Shown here one piece after another: positions 49,735 to 58,049 of a stretch of 64,000 nucleotides of DNA. This stretch comes from Streptomyces sp. SID13031 (GTDB lineage Bacteria > Actinomycetota > Actinomycetes > Propionibacteriales > Kribbellaceae), in contig NZ_JAAGLV010000029.1 of assembly GCF_010548305.1 (NCBI RefSeq), forward strand, positions 1-64,000. Reading direction: 5' to 3'. The translations under genes were made by a program, and so were the position numbers. The notes beneath the pieces were generated by a model. That model had not been told where the DNA came from. It saw only the letters and a program-made list of their open reading frames with translations, and did no database searches. Position 1 is the first letter of the stretch; each line of letters begins with the position of its first letter.

Positions 49735-51035
49735 AGCAGTTCCCCTTCTTCGTCGTCGATCATGCCTGCCGCCAGCGTCCACCCGTCGTGGGCGTCGATC
49801 AGCAGGAAGGATCCGGTGATGTTGTTGCTGGAGTACGGATCAGCGGCCAGCGGTGCGGCGATTTTGAGCTGCACCTTGCCGATGTCGTTCAGTTCGAGCC
49901 CGGTGGCATCGATGACTCCGAGCGTGTCCAGGTCGAGCGCACCGTTGATTTTGGTGACGATCGCCTGGGCAGTGGTGGTGGTGTGCTTGATCAGCAGCCG
50001 GGCGCCCACGGTCAGCGGGCGGTCCGACAGCCAGCACACGGTGGCCGACAACTCCCGGCGGGTGCCGGGAGAGGAATCGGCCGAAACGATGACCGACCCG
50101 CGGGCGACGTCGAGGTCGTCGGCGAGCCGGACGGTGACAGCTTCACCGGCGACCGCGGACGGCCGCTCGGCGACCGCGGTACCGGTGGCGCTGATGACCG
50201 CGCGGTCGATCCCGGACACCGAGGTACGGCGTCCGGCCGGCAGCACTATCACCTGGTCGCCGACGGAAACGGTGCCGGAGGCAACTGTTCCGGTGTAGCC
50301 GCGGTAGTCGCGGTACTGGTCGTCGGTCTGCGGCCGGATCACGTACTGGACCGGGAAGCGCAGTGGCCGGGCCGAGATGTCGTCACGGCCGGTCGCGTCC
50401 TCCAGGTACTGCAGCAGCGTCGGCCCGTCGTACCAGGCGGTGGCCTGAGAGCGCTCCACGATGTTGTCGCCGACGAGCGCGGAGACCGGGATCGCCTGGA
50501 CGTCGCTGATGTTCAGCTGGTCGGCCAGTTGCGAGACGTCCTTGGCGATGCCCTTGAACACGGCCTCGTCGTAGCCAACCAGGTCGATCTTGTTCACCGC
50601 CAGTACGACGTGGGGCACCCGGAGCAGGCCGGCCACGGCGAGGTGGCGGCGGGTCTGCTCGAGTACTCCGTGCCGCGCGTCGACCAGGATGATCACGACA
50701 TCCGCCGTGGAGGCGCCGGTGACCGTGTTGCGCGTGTACTGCACGTGCCCCGGGCAGTCGGCCAGGATGAATGAGCGCTTGTCGGTCGCGAAGTACCGGT
50801 AGGCGACGTCGATCGTGATGCCCTGTTCGCGTTCGGCGCGCAGGCCGTCCGTGAGCAGAGCGAAGTCGAAGTCACCGGTACCGCGGCTGGACGAGACGTG
50901 CTGAACGTGCGCGATCTGGTCGGCGAGGATCGCCTTGCAGTCGTGCAGCAGCCTGCCGACCAGGGTGGACTTGCCGTCGTCGACCGAGCCTGCCGTGGCG
51001 AGGCGGAGCAGTTGCCGCTGGAGAGGGGTGCTCAT
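49731..51035 (-). CDS. cysN: Sulfate adenylyltransferase GTPase subunit CysN
   Basis: This 434-residue EF-Tu-like GTPase works with CysD to make APS from sulfate and ATP. Motifs are the P-loop GSVDDGKSTLVGRLLHD, switch region EREQGITIDVAYRYF, DCPGHVQYTRN and NKIDLVGYD. The length is that of stand-alone CysN, with no fused APS kinase (CysC) domain, which agrees with an APS-reducing route. The ATG shares one base with the cysD stop, and the stop overlaps the chelatase gene by four bases. Confidence 0.95.
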   Translation of the reverse strand: MSTPLQRQLLRLATAGSVDDGKSTLVGRLLHDCKAILADQIAHVQHVSSSRGTGDFDFALLTDGLRAEREQGITIDVAYRYFATDKRSFILADCPGHVQYTRNTVTGASTADVVIILVDARHGVLEQTRRHLAVAGLLRVPHVVLAVNKIDLVGYDEAVFKGIAKDVSQLADQLNISDVQAIPVSALVGDNIVERSQATAWYDGPTLLQYLEDATGRDDISARPLRFPVQYVIRPQTDDQYRDYRGYTGTVASGTVSVGDQVIVLPAGRRTSVSGIDRAVISATGTAVAERPSAVAGEAVTVRLADDLDVARGSVIVSADSSPGTRRELSATVCWLSDRPLTVGARLLIKHTTTTAQAIVTKINGALDLDTLGVIDATGLELNDIGKVQLKIAAPLAADPYSSNNITGSFLLIDAHDGWTLAAGMIDDEEGELL

Positions 51036-51982
51036 CAGAAGTACCCCTCTCGTTTGCGGTCTTCCATGGCGGCTTCGCTGGCCCGGTCGTCGGCGCGGGT
51101 GGCGCCGCGCTCGGTGATCTCGCTCGCGGCGACCTCGATGACGACCTGGGCCGGCGACGACGCTGTCGAGGCGACCGCGCCGGTGCAGGACATGTCGCCG
51201 ACGGTCCGGTAGCGGACCACCCGGCGGGTGACGCCCTCACCGGAGCGCGGCTGCGAGTAGGGGCCGACGGCAAGCAACATGCCGTCGCGCTCGAAAACGT
51301 CCCGCTCGTGCGCGTAGTAGATGCTCGGGAGAGCGATCTCTTCGCGCTCGATGTAGTTCCAGATGTCGAGCTCGGTCCAGTTCGACAGCGGGAACACCCG
51401 GACGTGCTCGCCCGGCTTGTGCTTGCCGTTGTACAGCGACCACAGCTCGGGCCGCTGGTTGCGCGGGTCCCACTGGCCGAACTCGTCGCGGAGGCTGTAG
51501 ATCCGCTCCTTGGCGCGAGCGCGTTCCTCGTCCCGGCGGCCGCCGCCGAAGACCGCGTCGAACCGGTGCCCGTTGATTGCATCGAGCAACGGAATGGTCT
51601 GCAGCTGGTTGCGGGTGCCGTCCGAGCGCTCTCTGAGCCGCCCGTCGGCCAGGTAGTCCTCGACCTTCGCGACCTCGAGCCGCAGTCCGAGCCCCGCGAC
51701 GGTCGCGTCGCGGTAGTCCAGTACTTCGGTGAAGTTGTGCCCGGTATCGACGTGCAGCAACGTGAACGGAACCTGCGCCGGCGCGAACGCCTTGCGCGCC
51801 AGGTGCAGCATCACGATCGAGTCCTTGCCACCGGAGAACAGGATCACCGGCCGCTCGAACTCCGCCGCGACCTCGCGGAAAATGAAGATCGACTCGCTCT
51901 CGAGTGCATCCAGCTCGGTCGCTACTGGAGCATCTGACCGGGGCGGTGGGGTGGGCGAGGAATCAAACACAGTGGCGGTCAT
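51035..51982 (-). CDS. cysD: Sulfate adenylyltransferase subunit CysD
   Basis: This 315-residue PP-loop ATP pyrophosphatase is the catalytic partner of CysN. The PP-loop is ILFSGGKDSIVMLHLARKAF. Other family blocks are LLHVDTGHNFTEVLDYRD, AVFGGGRRDEERARAKER and FPLSNWTELDIWNYI. The ATG at 51982 overlaps the cysH stop by four bases. It has an N-terminal extension of about 25 Pro/Ala-rich residues. The cysD-cysN pair is complete, so the first activation step of sulfate can be made from this operon. Confidence 0.95.
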   Translation of the reverse strand: MTATVFDSSPTPPPRSDAPVATELDALESESIFIFREVAAEFERPVILFSGGKDSIVMLHLARKAFAPAQVPFTLLHVDTGHNFTEVLDYRDATVAGLGLRLEVAKVEDYLADGRLRERSDGTRNQLQTIPLLDAINGHRFDAVFGGGRRDEERARAKERIYSLRDEFGQWDPRNQRPELWSLYNGKHKPGEHVRVFPLSNWTELDIWNYIEREEIALPSIYYAHERDVFERDGMLLAVGPYSQPRSGEGVTRRVVRYRTVGDMSCTGAVASTASSPAQVVIEVAASEITERGATRADDRASEAAMEDRKREGYF

Positions 51983-52662
51983 GTGTGCAGCCCGCATTCG
52001 GTCTTGCCCTGGCCGGCCCAGCGGCCGCTGCGAGGATCCTCGCCCGGTGCGACCTGCTTGGTGCACGGCTGGCAGCCGATCGACGGGTAGCCGTCGTACT
52101 GCAGCAGGTTGACGAGCACGCCGTTGTCGTTGATGTACCCGTCCAGGTCGTCCTGGGTCCACGGCGCGAGCGGGTTGAGTTTCACCATGTCGCGCTTCTC
52201 GTCGTACTCGACGATCTGGGTGTTCGCCCGCGTCGGCGCCTCTTCCCGCCGTACGCCGGTGACCCAGGCCTTGTAGCCCGAGAGCACCCGGTTGAGCGGC
52301 TCGACCTTGCGCATCGCGCAGCACTTGTCGGGCTCGCGAGCGAACAGGTCCTTCCCGTACTCCGCGTCCTGCTCGGCAACGGTCTGCTTCGGGAGGGCGT
52401 TGATGAGGTTGATCGGGAGCGTCGCGGCGACCGCGTCCCGGGTGCCGATCGTCTCGGCGAAGTGGTAGCCGGTGTCGAGGAACAGAACGTCGACACCAGG
52501 TGCCGCCTCGGCCGCCAGGTGGGGGAGTGCCCCGTCTGCCATCGACGCGGTCACGACCAGCTCGTCACCGAAGGTCTCCCGCGCCCATGCCAGCACCTCC
52601 AGCGCCGAGGCGTCGGCTAGTCGTTCGTTCGCCTCCTCGGCGAGTTCCTTCAAGGCATTCAT
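51979..52662 (-). CDS. cysH: Assimilatory APS reductase CysH (4Fe-4S type)
   Basis: This 227-residue enzyme reduces APS to sulfite. It has the two cysteine pairs that bind a [4Fe-4S] cluster, Cys114-Cys115 (KCCAMRK) and Cys197-x2-Cys200 (GCQPCTK). It also has the C-terminal redox-active cysteine, Cys223, in ECGLH. The cluster cysteines mark an APS, rather than PAPS, reductase. I chose ATG 52662 (MNALKEL), which overlaps the stop of the small zinc-ribbon gene by four bases. No APS kinase gene is in the operon, in agreement. Confidence 0.94.
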   Translation of the reverse strand: MNALKELAEEANERLADASALEVLAWARETFGDELVVTASMADGALPHLAAEAAPGVDVLFLDTGYHFAETIGTRDAVAATLPINLINALPKQTVAEQDAEYGKDLFAREPDKCCAMRKVEPLNRVLSGYKAWVTGVRREEAPTRANTQIVEYDEKRDMVKLNPLAPWTQDDLDGYINDNGVLVNLLQYDGYPSIGCQPCTKQVAPGEDPRSGRWAGQGKTECGLHT

Positions 52663-52808
52663 TCGACGCTCACCCGCAGTCCGATCATCTTCAGCTGAAA
52701 GACCCGTGCACAAGGCCGGCACTCCCACGCGCCATGGCCCTCTTCAGAAGGACGCAAGTCCTCATCTCCGCAGTAGGGGCAGTACAACGGTGCAGCGCGC
52801 TCGCTCAC
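52659..52808 (-). CDS. 49-residue zinc-ribbon protein in the cys operon
   Basis: This tiny protein starts at GTG 52808. It has a four-base overlap with the sulfite reductase stop (GTGA) and another with the cysH start (ATGA). Cys10-x2-Cys13 (YCPYCGDED) and Cys30-x2-Cys33 (ECRPCARVF) form a zinc ribbon or rubredoxin-like knuckle pair. Its strict coupling on both sides says it is a real gene of the pathway. It may stabilise or feed electrons to CysH or the sulfite reductase, but no function is established that I know. Confidence 0.82.
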   Translation of the reverse strand: MSERAAPLYCPYCGDEDLRPSEEGHGAWECRPCARVFQLKMIGLRVSVE

Positions 52809-54508
52809 TGAAGTGCTCCTTCCTCGGCACGGACGACCCACTGGGCGAAGCGTTCGCCCTCGGACCGCTCTTTCAGGTAGTTCTGGGTGATGCGTTCGAC
52901 GTAGTCGGTGAGACCGGCCGAGGTGACCTTGTGACCGCGCAGCTTGCGGCCGAAGCCGGCGTCCAGCCCGAGGCCGCCGCCGAGGTGGACCTGGTAGCCC
53001 GACACCTGATTGCCCTCGGCATCCAGCACCAGCTGGCCCTTGAGGCCGATGTCGGCGACCTGGATCCGGGCGCAGGAGTTCGGGCAGCCGTTCACGTTCA
53101 CGGTGATCGGTACGTCGAGATCGGGGATCCGCTCCTCGAGCTCGTCGATCAGCTCCGCCGCCCGGGCCTTCGTCTCAACGATGGCCAGCTTGCAGAACTC
53201 GATGCCGGTGCAGGCCATCGTGTTCCGCCGCCAGGCCGACGGCCGCGCCTGGAAACCGAGGTCGGCCAGCGCGGTGACGAGCGACTCGACCCGCGACTCC
53301 TCCACGTCGAGCACGATGAACTTCTGCTGCGCGGTGGTACGGATCCGGTCCGACCCGTGCGCCGCGACGACATCGGCCACCTTGGCGAGAGCGCTCCCCG
53401 AGACCCGGCCGACGATGGGCGCGACGCCCACGTAGTACCGGCCGTCCTTCTGCTGGTGCACGCCGACGTGATCACCCTGGACGGCGGGGATCGCGGGCGC
53501 GGGGCCGTCGATGAGTTTGCGGCCGAGATACTTGTCGCTCTCGAGGATCTCGCGGAACTTCTCCATGCCCCAGTCGGCCACCAGGTACTTCAATCGCGCC
53601 CGCGTCCGCAGCCGGCGATAGCCGTAGTCGCGGAAGATGCCGATGACGCCCTTCCAGACCAGGTGGACTTCGTCCAGCGGGATCCACGCCCCGACGCGCT
53701 GAGCGAGCATCGGGTTGGTGGACAGGCCGCCGCCGACCCAGAGGTCGAAGCCCGGCCCGTGTTCGGGGTGGACGACGCCGACGAAGCTGATGTCGTTGAC
53801 CTCCGGCACCACGTCGTGCGACGGGTGGCCGGTCATCGCGGTCTTGAACTTGCGTGGCAGGTTGGAGAACTCGGCGGTACCGATGTACCGCTCGACGATG
53901 TCGTCGATGGCCGGGGTCGGGTCGATGATCTCGTCCGCCGCGATCCCGGCGACCGGGCTGGAGATGATGACCCGCGGGACGTCGCCGCACGCCTCGGTGG
54001 TGTATAGCCCGACGGCTTCGAGCTTCTGCCAGATGGCCGGTACGTCCTCGACCCGGATCCAGTGCAGCTGGATGTTCTGCCGGTCGGTGATGTCGGCGGT
54101 GTCGCGGGCGTAGGTGCTGGACACCTCGGCGATCACCCGCAGCTGCTCGGTACTGAGCTGGCCGCCCTCGATCCGGATCCGGAGCATGAAGTACTTGTCG
54201 TCCAGCTCCTCCGGCTCGAGCGTCGCGGTCTTGCCGCCGTCGATACCGGGCTTGCGCTGGGTGTAGAGACCCCACCAACGGAACCGGCCGCGCAGGTCGG
54301 CCGGGTCGATCGAGTCGAACCCGCGGTGGGCATAGACGTTCTCGATCCGGGCCCGGACGTTCAGGCCGTCGTCGTTCTTCTTGTTCTCTTCGTTCTTGTT
54401 CAGGGGCTCGCGGTAGCCCAGCGCCCACTGACCCTCGCCTTTCCCCTTGCGGGGGCGCGGAGCCTTCTTGGGCGGTGTGGCTTGCTGAGGTGAGGAGACG
54501 CCAGTCAT
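52805..54508 (-). CDS. sir: Ferredoxin-type sulfite reductase
   Basis: This 567-residue nitrite/sulfite reductase family protein is the first large gene of the operon. The coupled siroheme and [4Fe-4S] centre is held by Cys433-x5-Cys439 (CTGIEFC) and Cys475-x3-Cys479 (NGCPNSC). The two-fold repeated architecture is visible, with ITDRQNIQLHWI in the first half and RTTAQQKFIVLDV in the second. The neighbours (cysH, cysDN, chelatase) make sulfite the substrate rather than nitrite. It starts at ATG 54508, 19 bases after a candidate leader peptide. Confidence 0.95.
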   Translation of the reverse strand: MTGVSSPQQATPPKKAPRPRKGKGEGQWALGYREPLNKNEENKKNDDGLNVRARIENVYAHRGFDSIDPADLRGRFRWWGLYTQRKPGIDGGKTATLEPEELDDKYFMLRIRIEGGQLSTEQLRVIAEVSSTYARDTADITDRQNIQLHWIRVEDVPAIWQKLEAVGLYTTEACGDVPRVIISSPVAGIAADEIIDPTPAIDDIVERYIGTAEFSNLPRKFKTAMTGHPSHDVVPEVNDISFVGVVHPEHGPGFDLWVGGGLSTNPMLAQRVGAWIPLDEVHLVWKGVIGIFRDYGYRRLRTRARLKYLVADWGMEKFREILESDKYLGRKLIDGPAPAIPAVQGDHVGVHQQKDGRYYVGVAPIVGRVSGSALAKVADVVAAHGSDRIRTTAQQKFIVLDVEESRVESLVTALADLGFQARPSAWRRNTMACTGIEFCKLAIVETKARAAELIDELEERIPDLDVPITVNVNGCPNSCARIQVADIGLKGQLVLDAEGNQVSGYQVHLGGGLGLDAGFGRKLRGHKVTSAGLTDYVERITQNYLKERSEGERFAQWVVRAEEGALQ

Positions 54509-54527
54509 CCGGAACGGTGTCCTTGTC

Positions 54528-54599
54528 CTAGAGACAGGTGCGTCCGCGTGAGGCTAGCTCGAAGCGTCGTCGATTCGATCTGGTCTGCGCGGTGCGCAC
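54528..54599 (-). CDS. Candidate 23-residue leader peptide, sulfur operon
   Basis: A short frame from GTG 54599 encodes 23 residues rich in Arg and ending in GRTCL before TAG. Its stop lies 19 bases before the sulfite reductase start. Actinobacterial sulfur-assimilation genes are often preceded by short Arg-rich leader peptides with cysteine near the end, whose translation senses cysteine supply. The upstream ribosome binding site is weak. The case rests on position, size and the penultimate-region cysteine. Confidence 0.5.
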   Translation of the reverse strand: MRTAQTRSNRRRFELASRGRTCL

Positions 54600-54892
54600 C
54601 CAGCAGATGTTTCGAGCGGGGTGGCTGTCAGAGCATCGAAGGACGACAGATGGCGCTGCGCATACGACCGAGGTCGACGTGAATCCGACCTACGAGATGA
54701 GTCGAGCGGGCAGCGAGCATGGTGATAATGCTCAGCGTGATCGGCCGTTAAATCAACTCCCATTCCTGCATCGTGAGATGAGATCTCATGATGTGGATAT
54801 CTGCACCAGTCTGCTGCTGATTGTTTCAGGCGTGAAATGTCACCAGCAAGAACTCTTGTGCAAGAAATCTTGTCAAAGATAGTCTCACCGTC
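54600..54892. promoter_or_regulatory. Divergent promoter region, cys operon and ArsR-like gene
   Basis: This spacer is AT-richer than its surroundings towards the right (around CTCCCATTCCTGCATCG and AGATCTCATGATGTGGAT). It must hold the promoter of the sulfate operon on the left and of the ArsR-like gene on the right. I could not fix -10 or -35 boxes. The only clear sites are the two dyads at 54847-54872. Confidence 0.5.
54847..54872. promoter_or_regulatory. Two tandem CAAGA-N2-TCTTG dyads
   Basis: CAAGAACTCTTG (54847-54858) and CAAGAAATCTTG (54861-54872) are two copies of a five-base dyad with a two-base centre, separated by two bases. They end 20 bases before the start of the ArsR-like gene. 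The tandem palindromes look like operator sites of that regulator. Confidence 0.6.
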
Positions 54893-55459
54893 ATGAGCCC
54901 TGCGAACCGGCGGACGGCCGATACCTCCGTGATCGCCGCCGTCCATCATCCACTGCGCCGCCGGCTGATCGACCTGATCAGCGTCGAGGGTCCGTCGACC
55001 GCTTCCCGGCTGGCCGAGGCGACCGGCGAACTGGTCGGGAATGTCAGTCATCACCTCAAGGTGCTGGCTGCCGCCGGGGTGATCGAGGAGGCTCCCGAGC
55101 TGGCGAAGAACCGGCGCGAGCGGTGGTGGCGGAGCGCCCATCCGTCGCATCTGTGGTCCATCGCGGACGGCGCCGACGACCCGGCTGCAGAGCTCATCGC
55201 GGTCAGCGATGAGGAGGCGAGGCTGGCGCACCAGGCGGCGAAAGTGCGTGGCTGGTTCGAGGATCGGCAGCAGTACGACGAGCCTTGGATGCGGGCCGCG
55301 TTCTCGGCCGAGAGTTGGGTCACATTGACACCCGAACGGCTCGCCGAGCTGTCCGGGCGGATACAGGAACTGCTCCAGGAGTACTCCGATGAGCCGAGCT
55401 CCGGTGCAGACGCCGAAACGGTTTTCGTCTTCGCCCATGGCGTGCCGGCGCGGCCGTAG
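54893..55459 (+). CDS. ArsR-like winged-helix transcriptional regulator
   Basis: This 188-residue protein starts at ATG 54893. The N-terminal 85 residues form the DNA-binding domain: VHHPLRRRLIDLISVEGPSTASRLAEATGELVGNVSHHLKVLAAAGVIEE with wing RRERWWRSA. The C-terminal half is helical (EEARLAHQAAKVRGWFEDRQ). It lacks the metal-binding CxC of classical ArsR. It is divergent from the sulfate operon and carries tandem dyads upstream, so it probably regulates itself. Control of the sulfate operon or of the cellulase gene is possible but unproved. Confidence 0.85.
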   Translation: MSPANRRTADTSVIAAVHHPLRRRLIDLISVEGPSTASRLAEATGELVGNVSHHLKVLAAAGVIEEAPELAKNRRERWWRSAHPSHLWSIADGADDPAAELIAVSDEEARLAHQAAKVRGWFEDRQQYDEPWMRAAFSAESWVTLTPERLAELSGRIQELLQEYSDEPSSGADAETVFVFAHGVPARP

Positions 55460-55486
55460 CGCGATCGGCTGCAGCCTGCCTTCGTC

Positions 55487-55541
55487 ATCGCCTCCGCCAT
55501 CGCCTCCGCCATCGCCTCCGCCATCGCCTCCGCCATCGCCT
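55487..55541 (+). repeat. 12-bp tandem repeat
   Basis: ATCGCCTCCGCC is repeated four times without error at 55487-55534, and the first seven bases of a fifth copy follow. It lies in the 185-base gap between the ArsR-like gene and the cellulase gene. The unit length of 12 keeps any reading frame, but no gene is convincing here. Confidence 0.9.
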
Positions 55542-55644
55542 TCCCGTCGTCGCTCGGCTGCGCTAGCGTGTGCGCAACCAATAGGAAGGTTTCCTAACGG
55601 TTCTCGCTACAGGTCGTTGCGAGTCGTTTGCGAAGGAGCTCGCG

Positions 55645-57501
55645 ATGGGGACGTTGCGCCGCGTCATGTCGATCACCCTGGCCGCCGGATTGGCGGTGAC
55701 TCCCGTGACGGCTGCGGCCGGCCTTGCCACCCCGCAGTACTCCGGATTGATCCGGGTGAACCAGCTCGGCTACACCGGCGCGGCAGGCGAATCGGCGTAC
55801 CTGATGACGGGTCAGGTGGCTGCGGGAGCCCGCTTCGAGGTGGTCGATCGACGGGGTCGCCGGGTGCTCACCGGGCGGGCTGGGCAGGACGCCGGCGCGT
55901 GGAACTCGACGTACAAGCATGTCTATCGGCTGGATCTTTCGGGGTTGCGGCGGCCCGGGACGTACCGGGTGAAGGTGGCCGGTGTGCCGACTTCGCCGGC
56001 CTTCGAGGTCGGGTCGGACACTCGGTTGCTCGGCGGCGCGAAGGACAAGGCGGTGACGTTCTTCACCGAACAGCGAGACGGCGCGAACGTCGTCAGCGGG
56101 TCGCTCGGGCGCAAGCCGGCGCACCTCACCGACCGGGCTGCGTCGGTCTATGAGACGCCGACCTTCGTGGATCCCGACACCGACCAGACGGTGGGGGAGC
56201 TGCGGAAGATCGGTGGTCCGGTCGACGTCGAGGGCGGCTGGTACGACGCCGGCGACTACCTCAAGTTCACCCACATCGCGGCGTACTCGGAATCGTTGCT
56301 CTGGGCATCGGCTCGGGACAGCCGGTGGCCGGATTCGACCGTACTGAAGGAAGCCCGGCACGGGTTGGCCTGGCTGGACAAGATGTGGGACGAGCGGACG
56401 AAGACGCTCTACATCCAGGTCGGCGCGGGCGCCGGGAACGTCGAGGAGACGTTCATCGGCGACCACGACATCTGGCGGCTGCCCGAGGCGGACGACCACG
56501 ACAACGCGCCCGGACACCAGTTCATCAAGAACCGCCCGGTCTTCCGCGCGGCCGCTCCCGGCAAGCCCATCAGCCCTAACCTGGCCGGCCGGACGGCGGC
56601 AGCCTTCGCTCTTGCCGCCCAGGTCGAGGCCCGTACGTCGCCCGCGCTCGCTCGCCGGCACCTCGCGACCGCGGCGCAGATCTATGCGATGGCGCAGACG
56701 ACGGACGTCAAGCAGCTGACCACCTCGCTGCCCTTCGCCTTCTACCCGGAGAGCGCCTGGCGTGACGACCTCGAGCTCGGCGCTGCTGAGCTCGCTCTCG
56801 CTGCGCAGAAGCTTCGTGATCCCCGTGCCAAGGGTTGGCTCAAGGCTTCGCAGTACTGGGCGGGGGAGTACCTGAAGCACGAGGCCGGTGGCGACACGCT
56901 CAACCTGTACGACGTGAGCGCACTCGCGCATGCGGACCTGATCCGCGCGGCTCGCTTCGATCGCTCGGTTGATGTCGCCCCGTTGAAGGCTGACCTCCGG
57001 GCGCAGTTGGAGATCGGGGTGAAGCGGGCCGCCAAGGACCCGTTCGGCGCCGGCGCGCAGTACGACAACTTCGACGCCGTACCGCACGCCTTCGGCCTGG
57101 CGGCGACCTCGCGCCTCTACCGGACGGCGACCGGCGACCGTCGGTACGACGCCTTCGGAGCCGGCCAGCTGAACTGGAACTTCGGCGCGAACCCGTGGGG
57201 CGTCTCCTTCATGGTCGGCATCGGCGAACCCGCCGAACGCTGCCCCCACCACCAGATCGCCAACATCGTCGACCGCCCGCTGATCGGCGGAGTCGTCAAC
57301 GGCCCGAACTCCGCCGAGCTCTTCGAGGAAGGCCTCGGCGACAACCTCGACAACATGAAGCCCTGCCCCGCCAACGGCGTCGACACCTTCAACCAGTTCA
57401 CCGGCCGAGGCTCCCGCTACGTAGACGACGTCCGCTCCTGGCAAGCCTCAGAACCCGCCGACGACTTCGCCGCGATCGCCGTCTACGCGCTCACCCGCTG
57501 A
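55645..57501 (+). CDS. Secreted glycoside hydrolase family 9 (cellulase)
   Basis: This 618-residue protein starts at ATG 55645, after AAGGAG. A signal peptide of about 25 residues precedes an N-terminal Ig-like domain (CelD_N type, about 30-115, IRVNQLGYTGAAGESAYLM). The GH9 catalytic domain has Asp201 and Asp204 in GGWYDAGDYLKF (base), the CPHH segment after residue 533, and the acid Glu603 in QASEPADDFAAIAVYAL. It has no carbohydrate-binding module. The order Ig then GH9 matches theme-D endoglucanases and exo-glucosaminidase-like relatives, so cellulose or a beta-glucan is the likely but not certain substrate. Confidence 0.9.
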   Translation: MGTLRRVMSITLAAGLAVTPVTAAAGLATPQYSGLIRVNQLGYTGAAGESAYLMTGQVAAGARFEVVDRRGRRVLTGRAGQDAGAWNSTYKHVYRLDLSGLRRPGTYRVKVAGVPTSPAFEVGSDTRLLGGAKDKAVTFFTEQRDGANVVSGSLGRKPAHLTDRAASVYETPTFVDPDTDQTVGELRKIGGPVDVEGGWYDAGDYLKFTHIAAYSESLLWASARDSRWPDSTVLKEARHGLAWLDKMWDERTKTLYIQVGAGAGNVEETFIGDHDIWRLPEADDHDNAPGHQFIKNRPVFRAAAPGKPISPNLAGRTAAAFALAAQVEARTSPALARRHLATAAQIYAMAQTTDVKQLTTSLPFAFYPESAWRDDLELGAAELALAAQKLRDPRAKGWLKASQYWAGEYLKHEAGGDTLNLYDVSALAHADLIRAARFDRSVDVAPLKADLRAQLEIGVKRAAKDPFGAGAQYDNFDAVPHAFGLAATSRLYRTATGDRRYDAFGAGQLNWNFGANPWGVSFMVGIGEPAERCPHHQIANIVDRPLIGGVVNGPNSAELFEEGLGDNLDNMKPCPANGVDTFNQFTGRGSRYVDDVRSWQASEPADDFAAIAVYALTR

Positions 57502-57521
57502 AACTCGCCACTTTCAGCGGG
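57494..57521. terminator. Bidirectional terminator, cellulase and MarR genes
   Basis: CCCGCTGAAA (57494-57503) and TTTCAGCGGG (57512-57521) form a perfect 10-bp stem with an eight-base loop. The stop codons of both convergent genes lie within or next to the stem. The A/T pairs at the loop end are unusual for an intrinsic terminator. Confidence 0.65.
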
Positions 57522-57987
57522 CTGGGTGGGTGGCGCGCCAGTTCTTGATCATTTGGTTGAGGTCTTCTCGGATGAACGCGAAGAACTCGGCGTTGTCGGT
57601 CAGGCGTTGGCCTATGACGGTGTCGGGGCCGAAGAGGTCTACGCCGGACAGTACCGATGATTCCCATTCGCCCAGCGCGTTGTTGCGGCGTTCGAGGATG
57701 GCGGCGAAGACGTCGTCGCGGATGCGGTAGTGGTCCTTGCGGGAGCCGGGCAGCCGTTCGCGGGTGATGAAGGAGACCTGGATGAGCTGCCGGACGGCTC
57801 CGGACACGGCCGGCTGGCTGATCTGCAGGGATTCGGCGAGCTCGGCGGCGGTCATCGTGCCGGTGGGGCTGACGAGCATGCGCGCCATCACGCGGGCCGA
57901 CATCGACGGTACGCCGCTGTTCGTGAGCACCCCGGCGAAGCGCTCGACGAACTGGCTGACCTCGGCGGGCGTGGGCTCCGATGACAT
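57514..57987 (-). CDS. MarR/GbsR-type transcriptional regulator
   Basis: This 157-residue protein starts at ATG 57987. The winged helix reads GTMTAAELAESLQISQPAVSGAVRQLIQVSFITRERLPGSRKDHYRI, and the C-terminal helices dimerise. It is divergent from a decayed MFS transporter gene that starts 62 bases away. A MarR-family repressor next to an efflux pump is a common pair, so this was probably the pump's regulator. An ATAG-N9-CTAT dyad in the spacer (57999-58015) is a candidate operator. Confidence 0.87.
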   Translation of the reverse strand: MSSEPTPAEVSQFVERFAGVLTNSGVPSMSARVMARMLVSPTGTMTAAELAESLQISQPAVSGAVRQLIQVSFITRERLPGSRKDHYRIRDDVFAAILERRNNALGEWESSVLSGVDLFGPDTVIGQRLTDNAEFFAFIREDLNQMIKNWRATHPAR

Positions 57988-57998
57988 GACCAAACACT

Positions 57999-58015
57999 AT
58001 AGGAGTCGAATCTAT
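57999..58015. promoter_or_regulatory. Candidate MarR operator
   Basis: ATAG at 57999-58002 and CTAT at 58012-58015 form a short dyad with nine bases between, in an AT-rich spacer 12 bases from the MarR start. Size and position suit a MarR site, but the half-sites are only four bases long. Confidence 0.3.
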
Positions 58016-58049
58016 CGCAACTAGCAGAGAGTTCTGATAATTGGCGCCC

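Noticed and set aside
54509-54892. SAM or other riboswitch before the sulfate operon
   Set aside because: I found no conserved aptamer blocks; the only clear element is the short cysteine-ended frame.
55487-55541. Possible CRISPR array
   Set aside because: The units are only 12 bp and directly adjacent, with no spacers and no cas genes.
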